From the NCBI RefSeq assembly GCF_900188005.1, contig NZ_FZNR01000001.1, forward strand, positions 496,001 through 560,000: a DNA stretch of 64,000 nt. Reading direction: 5' to 3'. This document shows, piece by piece, positions 7,952-16,727 of this stretch. The position numbers and the translations under genes were made by a program. Source of the stretch: Actinoplanes regularis (GTDB lineage Bacteria; Actinomycetota; Actinomycetes; Mycobacteriales; Micromonosporaceae). The notes under the pieces are model-generated. The model was not told the origin of the DNA. It made no database searches and saw only the letters and a program-made list of their open reading frames with translations. Numbering within the stretch: position 1 is the first letter of the stretch; every line of letters begins with the position of its first letter.

Positions 7952-8941
7952 ATGTCGATGCGATGGGGCCTCACCGTGCCGCTCGGCGGCGTTCCGCTGG
8001 CCGACCACGCCGCCGTCTTCCCCGCCCTGGCAGACGCCGGTTTCACCGACGCCTGGACCGCCGAGGTGGCCGGCACCGACGCGTTCACGCCACTCGCCCT
8101 CGCCGCCGCCTGGGAGCCCCGGCTGCGGCTGGGCACGGCGATCGCCCCGGTCTACACCCGTGGACCGGGCCTGCTGGCGATGACCGCGGCCGCGCTCGCC
8201 GAGACCGCGCCCGGCCGGTTCCAGCTCGGCATCGGCGCCTCCTCACCAGTGGTGGCCGGCGACTGGAACGCCGCCGACTTCGTGAAACCGTTCGCCCGCA
8301 GCCGGGACATGCTCCGATTCCTGCGCGCCGCGCTCTCTGGTGAGCTGATCGACCAGGAGTTCCCGACCTTCACCGTCAAACGGTTCCGGCTGGAGCGACC
8401 GCCGGCCGTCCCGCCGCAGATCCTGCTCGCCGCACTGCGCCCACAGATGCTGCACCTGGCCGCGGCCGAGGCCGACGGGGTGATCCTCAACTGGCTCTCC
8501 GCCGCCGACGTGCACACCGCACTGGCCGAGACCAAGGCGGCCGGCCCGGACTTCGCCGTCGCCACCCGCATCTTCGTCGTCCCGACCGACGACGCCGCGT
8601 ACGCGCGGGCCGTCGGGCGCCGGCTGATCACGTCGTACCTGACCGTTCCGGCGTACGCCGCCTTCCACCGCTGGCTGGGCCGCGAGGAGGCGCTCACCCC
8701 GATGTGGCGGGCGTGGGAGTCCGGGGATCGGAAGGGCGCGCTGGCCTCGATCCCGGACTCGCTGGTCGACGAGTTGGTGGTGCACGGCGCCCCGGACGAG
8801 GTGCGGGCGCGGGTCCAGGCGTACGCCGACGCGGGCGTGACGATCCCGGTGATGGCCCTGCTCCCGACGCCGGAGCTGGAACGCGGCGGCCTCTCCGCGC
8901 TCACCTCCCTGATCAGCGCCCTGGGCCGCGGCGACTCCTAG
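7952..8941 (+). CDS. LLM-class (luciferase-like) F420-dependent oxidoreductase
   Basis: TIM-barrel oxidoreductase of the bacterial luciferase superfamily (329 aa from ATG 7952; ATG 7958 is an alternative). The start RWGLTVPLGG, the segment GFTDAWTAEVAGTDAFTPLALAA, and LRLGTAIAPVYTRGPGLLAMTAAAL followed by GRFQLGIGASSP are characteristic of the F420-binding subgroup found in actinomycetes. The C-terminal part keeps the DELVVHGAPDEVRARVQAY motif common to the subgroup. The substrate is unknown. It stands alone, divergent from the ABC unit, with the winged-helix regulator gene starting 50 bp downstream. Confidence 0.88.
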   Translation: MSMRWGLTVPLGGVPLADHAAVFPALADAGFTDAWTAEVAGTDAFTPLALAAAWEPRLRLGTAIAPVYTRGPGLLAMTAAALAETAPGRFQLGIGASSPVVAGDWNAADFVKPFARSRDMLRFLRAALSGELIDQEFPTFTVKRFRLERPPAVPPQILLAALRPQMLHLAAAEADGVILNWLSAADVHTALAETKAAGPDFAVATRIFVVPTDDAAYARAVGRRLITSYLTVPAYAAFHRWLGREEALTPMWRAWESGDRKGALASIPDSLVDELVVHGAPDEVRARVQAYADAGVTIPVMALLPTPELERGGLSALTSLISALGRGDS

Positions 8942-8991
8942 GCCCGAAAGGTTCGGTGGGGACCGAAGTGTCGCCGCCGAACAATGGGGAC

Positions 8992-9690
8992 ATGACTGAC
9001 GCCTCGGAACTGGCGGCGTTCGCGGCGCTGCTGGCGGATCGGACCCGAGCGGCGATGTGCCTGGCCCTGCTCGACGGGCGGGCCTGGACCGCCGGAGAGC
9101 TGGCCACGCATGCCGGGGTGGCCCGGTCGACCGCGACCGGGCATCTGGACCGGCTGATCGGCGGCGGGCTGCTGGTCGAGGCCCGGCAGGGGCGGCATCG
9201 GTACGTCCGGCTCGCCGACCCCTCGGTCGCGGGGCTGCTGGAGGACATCAGCGCCCGGCTGGAGCCGGTGACGCCGCCGGCACGCGGGCTCCGGGCGGCC
9301 ACCGCGGACGCGGCGCTGCGGCGCGGGCGCACCTGTTACGACCACCTGGCCGGCCGGCTCGGAGTAGCGGTCACCGACGCGCTGACCGGTGCCGGGCTGC
9401 TCGATCAAGCGGGCGGGTTCGCGGTCACCGGCGACGGTGTGACCTGGCTGATCGACCGGCTCGGGGTGGCGCCCGCCCAGCTGAAGGCGGGCCGCCGGCC
9501 GCTGGCCAGGGCCTGCCTCGACTGGACCGAACGCCGGCCGCACCTGGGCGGGCTGGCCGGGGCCCGGGTGTGCGAGACGTTCCTGACCCGGGGGTGGGTG
9601 AACCGGATCGGCTCCGGGCGGGCGGTACGCGTCACGCCGTCGGGTAGGTCGGCCCTGCGCGAGCTGCTCGGTCTCACCGACCTCGACTGA
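8992..9690 (+). CDS. ArsR-like winged-helix transcriptional regulator
   Basis: A 232-residue protein with an N-terminal ArsR-type winged helix: AAFAALLADRTRAAMCLALLDG, then the recognition-helix region GVARSTATGHLDRLIGGGLL and the wing ARQGRHRYVRLAD. The remainder (about residues 95-232) is an extra domain seen in longer ArsR-like proteins of actinomycetes. The metal-binding Cys pairs of classical ArsR sensors are not evident, so it is unlikely to sense arsenite. It starts at ATG 8992, 50 bp after the oxidoreductase stop, and could regulate that gene. Confidence 0.85.
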   Translation: MTDASELAAFAALLADRTRAAMCLALLDGRAWTAGELATHAGVARSTATGHLDRLIGGGLLVEARQGRHRYVRLADPSVAGLLEDISARLEPVTPPARGLRAATADAALRRGRTCYDHLAGRLGVAVTDALTGAGLLDQAGGFAVTGDGVTWLIDRLGVAPAQLKAGRRPLARACLDWTERRPHLGGLAGARVCETFLTRGWVNRIGSGRAVRVTPSGRSALRELLGLTDLD

Positions 9691-9742
9691 GCGGCTGGAC
9701 AGCCTCGAACAGTGGCTGGACGGCTTCGAGCAGCGGCTGGAC
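9691..9742. repeat. Short tandem repeat after the ArsR-like gene
   Basis: GCGGCTGGACAGCCTCGAAC-type units repeat almost twice directly after the stop codon (GGCTGGAC at 9693, 9711-9718 and 9735-9742). The tract is non-coding and only about 50 bases long. Confidence 0.6.
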
Positions 9743-9748
9743 TGGAAG

Positions 9749-9789
9749 CGCCCACCGGCCGGCCGGGGACGCCGGCCGCCCGGTGGGCG
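9749..9789. terminator. Bidirectional hairpin terminator between convergent genes
   Basis: Arms CGCCCACCGG (9749-9758) and CCGGTGGGCG (9780-9789) pair perfectly, and an inner GGCCGG/CCGGCC pairing extends the stem. It lies between the convergent ArsR-like and PadR genes. There is no U-tract, as is usual in high-GC actinomycetes. Confidence 0.75.
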
Positions 9790-9798
9790 GGATGCCGG

Positions 9799-10392
9799 TC
9801 ACTCGCTGTCGGCGAGGATGGCGTAGAGCTTGCGCTTCGTTTCGTTCAGGACCTCGAGCGCCCGCTGGCGCTGCTCCGGCGTGCCGGAGAAACCGACCTG
9901 CTTGAGCGCACCGAAGATGCCGACCGCGGCATCGCGGAAGTCCTGCACCTGGTTGAGGGTGTCGTCGCCGAACTGGGCCCACGGCGGATTCTGCGCGGCG
10001 GTCTCGGCCTCGGGGCGACCGTCCTCGGTAAGGCGGTAGCTCTTGCGGCCGCCGTCGGCGGTCGCCTCGATCAGGCCCTCGTCCTCCAGCAGTTGGAGAG
10101 TGGGGTAGATCGAGCCGGGGCTGGGCCGCCAGATGCCGTTGGTGCGGGCATCGAGCTCCTGAATCATCTCGTAGCCGTGCATCGGGCGCTCCAGGAGCAG
10201 CGCCAGCACGGCGGGGCGGACGTTGATCCGGCCGCGGCCACCGCGCCGCCCGCCGCGCCCGCCGAACTCCCCGGAGCCGAAGGGGCCACCGGAGCCGAAG
10301 CCACCCGGGCCGGGGCCACCGAAGGGGAAACCGGGCGGGAAGCCGAAACCGCGCATGCGATGTCCGCGATGTCCCTCGTGTGCGAACCTCAA
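9799..10392 (-). CDS. PadR-family transcriptional regulator
   Basis: A 197-residue regulator. I prefer TTG 10392 because GGAG stands 8 bases upstream; ATG 10356 has no good ribosome site. A Gly/Phe/Pro-rich N-terminus (about residues 12-45) precedes the PadR winged helix: VRPAVLALLLERPMHGYEMI, then RTNGIWRPSPGSIYPTLQLLEDEGLI and the wing GGRKSYRLTEDGR. The helical C-terminal domain gives dimerisation. PadR proteins usually autoregulate; an imperfect dyad sits just upstream (10409-10437). The divergent GNAT gene shares the region. Confidence 0.92.
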   Translation of the reverse strand: MRFAHEGHRGHRMRGFGFPPGFPFGGPGPGGFGSGGPFGSGEFGGRGGRRGGRGRINVRPAVLALLLERPMHGYEMIQELDARTNGIWRPSPGSIYPTLQLLEDEGLIEATADGGRKSYRLTEDGRPEAETAAQNPPWAQFGDDTLNQVQDFRDAAVGIFGALKQVGFSGTPEQRQRALEVLNETKRKLYAILADSE

Positions 10393-10408
10393 GATCTTCT
10401 CCGTTCTG

Positions 10409-10437
10409 TTGTCGATAGTCAGACGATATATCGGCAA
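10409..10437. promoter_or_regulatory. Candidate PadR operator
   Basis: Imperfect inverted repeat TTGTCGATA (10409-10417) and TATCGGCAA (10429-10437), 8 of 9 positions paired, with half-sites offset by 20 bp, or two helical turns. A perfect palindrome CGATATATCG (10424-10433) lies within. The site is 17 bases upstream of the PadR TTG start, in an AT-rich island in an otherwise GC-rich intergenic space, so it may also overlap the promoter. Confidence 0.5.
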
Positions 10438-10515
10438 CGTGTCGCCGGCAAGGCTTTCAGAAGTCCTGGGGTTGCCATGCGCGTCCGGGGACGCGGATCT
10501 GGCAATGTGGTAGCT

Positions 10516-11355
10516 GTGTTGACGGTGCCCATTCGCCAGCTCGGTGAGCCGGAGCGCACGGCGGTCGAGCGGATCCTGGACGCCGACCCTTACGCGGGTG
10601 CCCAGATCGCCGAACGGGTCGCCGCGCACGGGCTGAACTGGTGGCGGTCCGACGGGCGGATCTACGGTTACGAGCCCGCCCGCCGAGTCGAGTCGATCAT
10701 CTGGTCCGGCGCGCACCTGGTCCCGGTCGGTGCCACTCCCCCGGCCATCGCGGCCTTCGCCGACCTGCTCAGCCATGAGCCGCGGGTCTGCTCGTCGATC
10801 ATCGGGCGCGCCGATGCCGTGCTGGACCTCTGGGACCGGCTGAGTGTGCACTGGGGAAAGGCGCGGGACGTGCGGCCCAACCAGCCGCTGCTGGTCACCG
10901 ACCGCCCGCCCGCGACGCCGGCCGACCCAGAGGTACGCCTGGTCCGACCGAGCGAGGTCGACCAGCTGTTCCCAGCCGCGGTCGCGATGTACACCGAGGA
11001 GGTCGGCGTTTCCCCCCTGCAGGACGACGGCGGCCGCGGATACCGCCGTCGGGTCGCCGAGCTGGCCAAGGGCAAGCGAGCCTACGCCCGCTTCGCCGGC
11101 GACCAGGTCATCTTCAAAGCCGAGTTGGCGATCATCACCCGCCGCACCACCCAGGTGCAGGGCGTCTGGGTCCACCCCGACTACCGCGGACGCGGAATCG
11201 CCACCTCAGCGATGGCCGCCGTCGTCAACGACGCCCTCCGCCGAGTCGCCCCCACGGTCAGCCTCTATGTGAACGACTACAACACCGCGGCGCGGCGGGT
11301 CTATCAGCGCTGCGGTTTCGTGTCCGCCGGGGCATTCGCGACCGTGCTCTTCTAA
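10516..11355 (+). CDS. GNAT-family N-acetyltransferase with N-terminal DUF4081 domain
   Basis: Two-domain protein of about 279 residues. The first half matches the DUF4081 type common in actinobacteria (LTVPIRQLGEPERTAVERIL). The second half is a GNAT acetyltransferase with the acetyl-CoA loop VHPDYRGRGIATSAM and the C-terminal YVNDYNTAARRVYQRCGF. Acceptor unknown. The start is uncertain: GTG 10516 fits the usual N-terminus, but ATG 10477 and GTG 10507 are in frame. Its stop faces the long hairpin at 11485-11584. Confidence 0.85.
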   Translation: MLTVPIRQLGEPERTAVERILDADPYAGAQIAERVAAHGLNWWRSDGRIYGYEPARRVESIIWSGAHLVPVGATPPAIAAFADLLSHEPRVCSSIIGRADAVLDLWDRLSVHWGKARDVRPNQPLLVTDRPPATPADPEVRLVRPSEVDQLFPAAVAMYTEEVGVSPLQDDGGRGYRRRVAELAKGKRAYARFAGDQVIFKAELAIITRRTTQVQGVWVHPDYRGRGIATSAMAAVVNDALRRVAPTVSLYVNDYNTAARRVYQRCGFVSAGAFATVLF

Positions 11356-11484
11356 CCGCTCCGCTCCCCCACCAACACCGCTCCAACCCCCAGCAACTCC
11401 ACACCCCGCACTCCGCCGCCCCCGAGCCGAGGCCCAATCCCCCCCCGCAGGGTTCCACTCCGGCCCACAGCCACCCCACCCCCG

Positions 11485-11584
11485 CACTTCGCCGCCAATG
11501 AGTTGAGGCCCGATTTCCGGACACCCGCGGTGTTTGCGGGCGGCCGGAAATCGGGCCTCAACTCATTGGTTACAAGGCGAAGTG
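11485..11584. terminator. Very long intergenic hairpin between convergent genes
   Basis: Inner arms of 26 bp pair perfectly (11495-11520 with 11544-11569) around a 23-base loop. Outer 9-bp arms CACTTCGCC (11485-11493) and GGCGAAGTG (11576-11584) extend the stem with a small asymmetric bulge. It lies between the convergent GNAT and ispG genes, so it can serve as a terminator in both directions. The arms are longer than termination needs. The flanking 11356-11484 is C-rich with no gene. Confidence 0.8.
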
Positions 11585-11611
11585 CCGCGAAGCGAAGCGA
11601 AGCCAGCTAGC

Positions 11612-12793
11612 TCAATGCACAGTCACAGTCGGCCCGGGGAGAAGCTCCCGCAGTTCGTCCGGTAGTTCCGCGCCCATCTCGTCGGCGAGCCGCAGCGCCT
11701 CCTCCACCAGCGTCTCCACGATCACCGCTTCAGGCACCGTCTTGATGACCTTGCCCTTCACGAAGATCTGGCCCTTGCCGTTGCCGGACGCCACCCCGAG
11801 GTCGGCCTCTCGCGCCTCGCCGGGCCCGTTGACGACGCAGCCCATCACGGCCACCCGCAGTGGCACCGGGAAGCCGTCGAGGGCCGCGGTGACCTGCTCG
11901 GCCAGGGTGTAGACGTCGACCTGGGCGCGACCGCAGGACGGGCAGGAGACGATCTCCAGGCCGCGCTCGCGGAGTCCGAGCGACTCCAGGATCTGCTGAC
12001 CGACCTTGATCTCCTCGACCGGCGGGGCGGAGAGCGAGACCCGGATGGTGTCGCCGATGCCCTCGGCGAGCAGCGCGCCGAACGCCACGGCCGACTTGAT
12101 CGTGCCCTGGAAGGCCGGTCCGGCCTCGGTGACGCCCAGGTGCAGCGGGTAGTCGCACTGCTCGGCGAGCTGCCGGTAAGCCCGGATCATAACGACCGGG
12201 TCGTTGTGCTTGACCGAGATCTTGATGTCGCGGAAGCCGTGCTCTTCGAAGAGCGAGCACTCCCAGAGCGCCGACTCGACCAGCGCCTCGGCGGTGGCCT
12301 TGCCGTACTTCTCCAACAGCCGCTTGTCGAGCGAGCCGGCGTTGACGCCGATCCGGATCGGGACGCCGGCGCCGGCGGCGGCCTTGGCGATCTCCTTGAC
12401 CTTGTCGTCGAACTGCCGGATGTTGCCCGGGTTGACCCGGACCGCGGCGCAGCCGGCGTCGATCGCGGCGAACACGTACTTCGGCTGGAAGTGGATGTCG
12501 GCGATCACCGGGATCTGCGACTTCTTGGCGATCGCGGGGAGCGCCTCGACGTCGTCCTGGGACGGCACGGCGACCCGGACGATCTGGCAGCCGGACGCGG
12601 TCAGCTCGGCGATCTGCTGCAGCGTCGCGTTGATGTCGGAGGTGAGCGTGGTCGTCATCGACTGGACACTGACCGGGGCGCCGCCACCGACCAGGACTCC
12701 ACCGACGTTGATCTGCCGGCTCTGCCGGCGCGGGGCCAGCGGCGGTGGGGGAACGGCCGGCATTCCGAGACTGATCGCGGTCATCTCACTCAC
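11612..12793 (-). CDS. ispG: 4-hydroxy-3-methylbut-2-en-1-yl diphosphate synthase (IspG/GcpE)
   Basis: Iron-sulfur enzyme of the non-mevalonate pathway that converts ME-cPP to HMBPP (393 aa, normal bacterial length). The N-terminal TIM barrel carries [19 protein letters not shown] and VNPGNI, and the C-terminal 4Fe-4S domain carries SCPSCGRA and [10 protein letters not shown], which supply the three cluster cysteines. The GTG start overlaps the rseP stop (GTGA). It is the last gene of the minus-strand dxr-rseP-ispG unit, an arrangement conserved in actinobacteria. Confidence 0.97.
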   Translation of the reverse strand: MSEMTAISLGMPAVPPPPLAPRRQSRQINVGGVLVGGGAPVSVQSMTTTLTSDINATLQQIAELTASGCQIVRVAVPSQDDVEALPAIAKKSQIPVIADIHFQPKYVFAAIDAGCAAVRVNPGNIRQFDDKVKEIAKAAAGAGVPIRIGVNAGSLDKRLLEKYGKATAEALVESALWECSLFEEHGFRDIKISVKHNDPVVMIRAYRQLAEQCDYPLHLGVTEAGPAFQGTIKSAVAFGALLAEGIGDTIRVSLSAPPVEEIKVGQQILESLGLRERGLEIVSCPSCGRAQVDVYTLAEQVTAALDGFPVPLRVAVMGCVVNGPGEAREADLGVASGNGKGQIFVKGKVIKTVPEAVIVETLVEEALRLADEMGAELPDELRELLPGPTVTVH

Positions 12794-14034
12794 TTGAAGA
12801 TCGTAATCGGGTTGATGATGTCAGCGGTGACGGTGAGCAGCGTAAACGCGCCACCGATCAGGATGACCGCGTAGGTGAGCGGCATCAACTTGTAGTAATC
12901 GACCCGTCCCGGGTCGGGTTTACGCAACCGCTGGTAAAGCCAGGAGCGAACCCGCTCATACCAGGCGATGGCGATGTGACCGCCATCGAGCGGCAGCAGC
13001 GGCAGCAGGTTGAAGACGCCGATGAAGACGTTCAGCCCGATGAAGATCTGCCAGAACAGGTCCCAGGCGCCGTGCTCGACGGCCTCACCGCCCAGGCGGC
13101 TGGCGCCCACCACGCTGATCGGGGTGTTCGGGTCGCGCTCGCCACCGGTGATCGAGTGCCACAGGGCGGGCAGCTTCTGCGGAACCTTCTTGATCGCCTC
13201 ACCGGTCGCCTTGAACATCGCCACGGTCTGGTCGCCGGTGGCCGAGAACGCCGCGACCGGACCGTACTTGACGTAGACCGGAGTGTCCGAGAGGTCCGCC
13301 CCGACACCGGCCATGGCCGTCTTGACGACGCTGCCGTCATCGGCCGGGCGCTCCGCCTGGACGAGCGTGACGGTCGTCGTGCCGGCCTGGCCACCGCGCT
13401 CGTACCCGAAGTCGACGGGGCCGGCCTGCTGTGCGCGAATCGCGTCGACGAGTTGGCCGTAGTTGGCGACCGGGGTGGTGCCGACCTTGGTGATCACGTC
13501 ACCCTGCTGCAGCCGCGCCGACTGGGCCGGGCCGGGCACGCCGGAGACGCCGGGCTTGCAATCACCCTCGGCGAGCGTGAGCGAGACGCACTCGGAAACC
13601 CTGATCTTGGCGGGCAGCGCGCGGAGCTCCGGGTCCGTCGTCGGGTAGGCCGGGTTGGGCAGGCCGAAGACGAGCGCCATCACGTAGATGCCGCCGATCG
13701 CGAGCGCGAAGTGCGTGATCGACCCGGCGGACATCACGATGGTCCGCTTCCAGACCGGGAACCGCCACATGGCGCGGGGCTGATCCTCCGGCGCCACGTC
13801 GTCGTCCTGTGGCGTCATCCCGACGATCTTGCAGAAGCCGCCGAGCGGGATGGCCTTCAGGCCATACTCCGTCTCACCGCGCCGGAACGAGAAGATCGTC
13901 GGGCCGAAGCCGACGAAGTACTGAGTCACCTTCATACCGAAGCGCTTGCCCGTGATCATGTGGCCCAGCTCGTGCAGGCTCACCGAGATCAGGATGGTCA
14001 GCGCGAAGGCCGCCGCACCCAGCCAGAACAGCAT
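12790..14034 (-). CDS. rseP: Site-2 intramembrane zinc metalloprotease (RseP/Rip1 type)
   Basis: M50 protease of the cytoplasmic membrane (414 aa). HELGH at residues 21-25 in the first membrane helix supplies two zinc ligands and the catalytic Glu. The third ligand Asp is in [12 protein letters not shown] near residue 350. One PDZ domain lies between (about 165-240, [12 protein letters not shown]). Members cut anti-sigma factors and other membrane proteins after a first cut by another protease; Rip1 of M. tuberculosis is the closest studied example. It sits between dxr and ispG, overlapping ispG by 4 bases and dxr by 1. Confidence 0.95.
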   Translation of the reverse strand: MLFWLGAAAFALTILISVSLHELGHMITGKRFGMKVTQYFVGFGPTIFSFRRGETEYGLKAIPLGGFCKIVGMTPQDDDVAPEDQPRAMWRFPVWKRTIVMSAGSITHFALAIGGIYVMALVFGLPNPAYPTTDPELRALPAKIRVSECVSLTLAEGDCKPGVSGVPGPAQSARLQQGDVITKVGTTPVANYGQLVDAIRAQQAGPVDFGYERGGQAGTTTVTLVQAERPADDGSVVKTAMAGVGADLSDTPVYVKYGPVAAFSATGDQTVAMFKATGEAIKKVPQKLPALWHSITGGERDPNTPISVVGASRLGGEAVEHGAWDLFWQIFIGLNVFIGVFNLLPLLPLDGGHIAIAWYERVRSWLYQRLRKPDPGRVDYYKLMPLTYAVILIGGAFTLLTVTADIINPITIFK

Positions 14035-15233
14035 CAGGCTCCTTCAGCCAGAGTCGCAATCGTCCGCTGCGCCTGGGCCCGGGCCCAGGCCTCTGCGGCC
14101 AGCACGTCATCGACGGTACCCGGCTCCGCGAAATCCGGCGCCGACGCAAGCACCCTCTCCAAGGTGTCGACGATGCCCAGGAACGGTAGCCGACCGGCGA
14201 CGAAAGCGGCCACACACTCCTCGTTGGCGGCGTTGAAGATGGCCGGCCGGCAGCGGCCGGTGCGGCCTGCCTCCTTGGCCAGCTCGACCGCCGGGAACGC
14301 CTCGTTGTCGAGCGGGCGCAGCTCCCAGTTGTGGGCCAGCGTCCAGTCCACCCCTGCGGCCGCCGCCGGCACCCGGTCCGGCCAGGCCAGCGCGAGCGCG
14401 ATCGGCAGCCGCATGTCCGGCGGGCTGGCCTGGGCCAGCGTCGACCCGTCGGTGAACTCGACCAGGGAGTGCAACACGGACTGGGGGTGGACCATCACCT
14501 CGAGGTCGTCGTACGGCACCCCGAACAGCTCGTGCGCCTCGATCACCTCGAGCGCCTTGTTCACCATGGTCGCCGAGTTGATCGTGACGACCGGTCCCAT
14601 GTCCCAGGTCGGGTGCTTGAGCGCCTCCTCCGGCGTGACGTTCGTCAACTCGTCGCGCCGCCGGCCGCGGAACGCGCCACCGCTGGCGGTCAGCACCAGC
14701 CGGCGCACCTCGTCCGCCCGCCCGCCGCGCAGGCACTGGGCCAGCGCGGAGTGCTCGGAGTCGACCGGGACGATCTGGCCCTCCTTGGCGATCCGCCGGA
14801 CCAGCGGCCCACCGGCGACCAGGGACTCCTTGTTGGCCAGGGCGAGGATCCGGCCGGACTCCAGCGCGGCCAGCGTGGGCGCCAGGCCGAGGCTGCCGAC
14901 GACGCCGTTGAGCACGACGTCACAGGGCCAGCGCGCGAGCTCGGTCATCGCGTCCGGCCCCGCCACGATCTTGGGGAGCTTGAAGTTCCCGGACGACCAG
15001 CCGCGCTTGCGCGCCTCGGCGTAGAAGGCCAGTTGCAGATCCTGCACGACGGACGAGTACGCGACCCCGACCACGTCGACCTCGAGTTCGAGGGCCTGCG
15101 CGGCGAGCAGTGCGACGTTGCCGCCACCCGCGCCGAGCGCGACCACCCGGAACCGGTCCGGGTTGCGGCGCACGATGTCGATGGCCTGGGTGCCGATGGA
15201 TCCGGTCGAGCCGAGCAGAACGAGGTCGCGCAT
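14034..15233 (-). CDS. dxr: 1-deoxy-D-xylulose 5-phosphate reductoisomerase
   Basis: NADPH-dependent enzyme that turns DXP into MEP, the first committed step of the non-mevalonate isoprenoid pathway (399 aa). The nucleotide-binding loop GSTGSIG is at residues 8-14. The metal site VDSEHSA and the substrate loop SGGAFRG follow, then [27 protein letters not shown] chose ATG 15233 because the family normally begins a few residues before that loop; in-frame ATGs at 15242 and 15266 are possible. First of the coupled dxr-rseP-ispG unit. Confidence 0.96.
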   Translation of the reverse strand: MRDLVLLGSTGSIGTQAIDIVRRNPDRFRVVALGAGGGNVALLAAQALELEVDVVGVAYSSVVQDLQLAFYAEARKRGWSSGNFKLPKIVAGPDAMTELARWPCDVVLNGVVGSLGLAPTLAALESGRILALANKESLVAGGPLVRRIAKEGQIVPVDSEHSALAQCLRGGRADEVRRLVLTASGGAFRGRRRDELTNVTPEEALKHPTWDMGPVVTINSATMVNKALEVIEAHELFGVPYDDLEVMVHPQSVLHSLVEFTDGSTLAQASPPDMRLPIALALAWPDRVPAAAAGVDWTLAHNWELRPLDNEAFPAVELAKEAGRTGRCRPAIFNAANEECVAAFVAGRLPFLGIVDTLERVLASAPDFAEPGTVDDVLAAEAWARAQAQRTIATLAEGA

Positions 15234-15271
15234 GTCGCCCATCTTCCCGGACCGCCCCGGGAGCACGGCAC

Positions 15272-15763
15272 TCAGGCTGCTCGGCCGACCCGGGCCTTCA
15301 CGAACTCGGTCAGTGCCGCCGCCTCCTCGGCCGACAGTTCCCCGGTCCGCAGCGTGACGAACGCGCTGTCACCCACCCTGAGGATCGTCATCCCGGGCAG
15401 CTCTTCGATCCGGGTCACCGCCGGCCAGCGAAGGAGCTGTTCCATGAGCTCGTTCGCGACGAAGACGCCCTGGTCGTCGACCCGGTAGGTGATCGGGAGG
15501 TTGAGCATCGAGGACATCTTGCGCCAGATACGCCGCAGGACGAGCGGGGGCACGACGAACACGAAGGCGACACCCAGCCCGAGGCAGATCCCGGACAGGG
15601 CGGCCGAACCGTCCCACGTCAGCGAGATCAACCCGATCAGGAACAGCGCCGTGCCCAGACTGCGGATGAGGACGAAATTCTGCCGGAAGAGGTGCCGCAG
15701 GGCGGCTCTGCTCTGTTCCTCGTCCGGCTGGGCGGAGAACGTGAAGATCACATCGCTCGTCAT
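15272..15763 (-). CDS. YcxB-like membrane protein
   Basis: Small protein (163 aa) with two adjacent membrane helices (about 38-58 and 62-82, [14 protein letters not shown] and [16 protein letters not shown]). A soluble C-terminal domain follows with [31 protein letters not shown], matching the YcxB-like C-terminal domain. Function unknown. It lies 38 bp upstream of dxr on the same strand and could share its transcript. Confidence 0.75.
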   Translation of the reverse strand: MTSDVIFTFSAQPDEEQSRAALRHLFRQNFVLIRSLGTALFLIGLISLTWDGSAALSGICLGLGVAFVFVVPPLVLRRIWRKMSSMLNLPITYRVDDQGVFVANELMEQLLRWPAVTRIEELPGMTILRVGDSAFVTLRTGELSAEEAAALTEFVKARVGRAA

Positions 15764-15869
15764 GAACGCGTGATCCTAGTGAGCCCGCACTCCACTGCGG
15801 GCATCCTGTCGCCGTGGATCCTGTTCCCCCGCCTGTCGACAACGGGGCTCAAGTGGGTAGTTCAAACGC

Positions 15870-16727
15870 GTGCTGATCCGGGTGCGACATGTGGTCGACG
15901 AGGTGCTCAGACCGTTACGTGGGCGCGACCTGGCGCTGCACGCCGCCGCGGTCACCTTCTACAGCGGGATCGCGGTAGTTCCGGTGGCCCTGCTGGCGAT
16001 CTGGCTGAGCGGCCTGGCCGTCGGTCCCGATCGGGTGCGGAGGCTGACGGGCCGGGCCGTCATCGCCCTCCCCGACGAGATCGGCGCGTCGCGTGCCCTG
16101 GCCGCCCTGATCGACGCCGGCCTGCAGCTCACCCCGCTGCTCGCGCTGGCCAGCCTGCTCCCGGCCACCCTCTACGGCGAGGGCCTGCGCCGGGCGTTCG
16201 CCGCGCTGACGAGGCCCGGCGAATCGCTGGTCGGCTGGCGCGGCCGACTGCTCTGGCTGCCGCTGCTCGCCGCCTCTCCCGCACTGCTCCTGACCCTGTT
16301 CCTGGCACTGCCCACGACCAGCCGCCTGTGGACCCGTGGTGGCTGGTGGGCGGTGCTCGCCGTCGCGCTGTCGTTCCTGGTCACGTGGCTGGTGCTGACG
16401 CCGGTCGTGATCTGGGTGTTCCGCTACGTCGCGCCCGGCCACCCGCCGTGGTTGCCGACGGTCCTGATCGGGTCATTCACCGCCGCCAACCTCTCCGGCT
16501 TCCTGCACGGTTTCGTGCTGTTCTGCTCGCTGCCGCTGGACCTGGGCGCTCCGTTCGGCGGGTTCGACGCGATCGGCGGAACGGTCGCGGTCGGGCTGTG
16601 GCTCTATCTGTTCCACACGATCGTCCTGGTGGGATTCGCGGCGACACGCGCCGCCGGGCCGTTGTCCACAGACAAAAAATCGAGGGCGGCGCCGGAGACC
16701 GACGCGGGGTACCGTCCCTCGGCATGA
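15870..16727 (+). CDS. YihY/BrkB-family membrane protein
   Basis: Integral membrane protein (285 aa, GTG start) with about six hydrophobic segments between residues 25 and 265. The opening LRGRDLALHAAAVTFYSGIAVVPVAL is the family hallmark, and the end FDAIGGTVAVGLWLYLFHTIVLVG is also typical. The old name ribonuclease BN for this family is a misannotation, and its real role is unclear. The stop overlaps the next gene (ATGA), so this unusual pair is translationally coupled. Confidence 0.88.
   Translation: MLIRVRHVVDEVLRPLRGRDLALHAAAVTFYSGIAVVPVALLAIWLSGLAVGPDRVRRLTGRAVIALPDEIGASRALAALIDAGLQLTPLLALASLLPATLYGEGLRRAFAALTRPGESLVGWRGRLLWLPLLAASPALLLTLFLALPTTSRLWTRGGWWAVLAVALSFLVTWLVLTPVVIWVFRYVAPGHPPWLPTVLIGSFTAANLSGFLHGFVLFCSLPLDLGAPFGGFDAIGGTVAVGLWLYLFHTIVLVGFAATRAAGPLSTDKKSRAAPETDAGYRPSA

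Noticed and set aside
10393..11175. Long N-terminal extension of the PadR frame
   Set aside because: Antisense to the GNAT gene. The PadR protein has a good ribosome site at TTG 10392.
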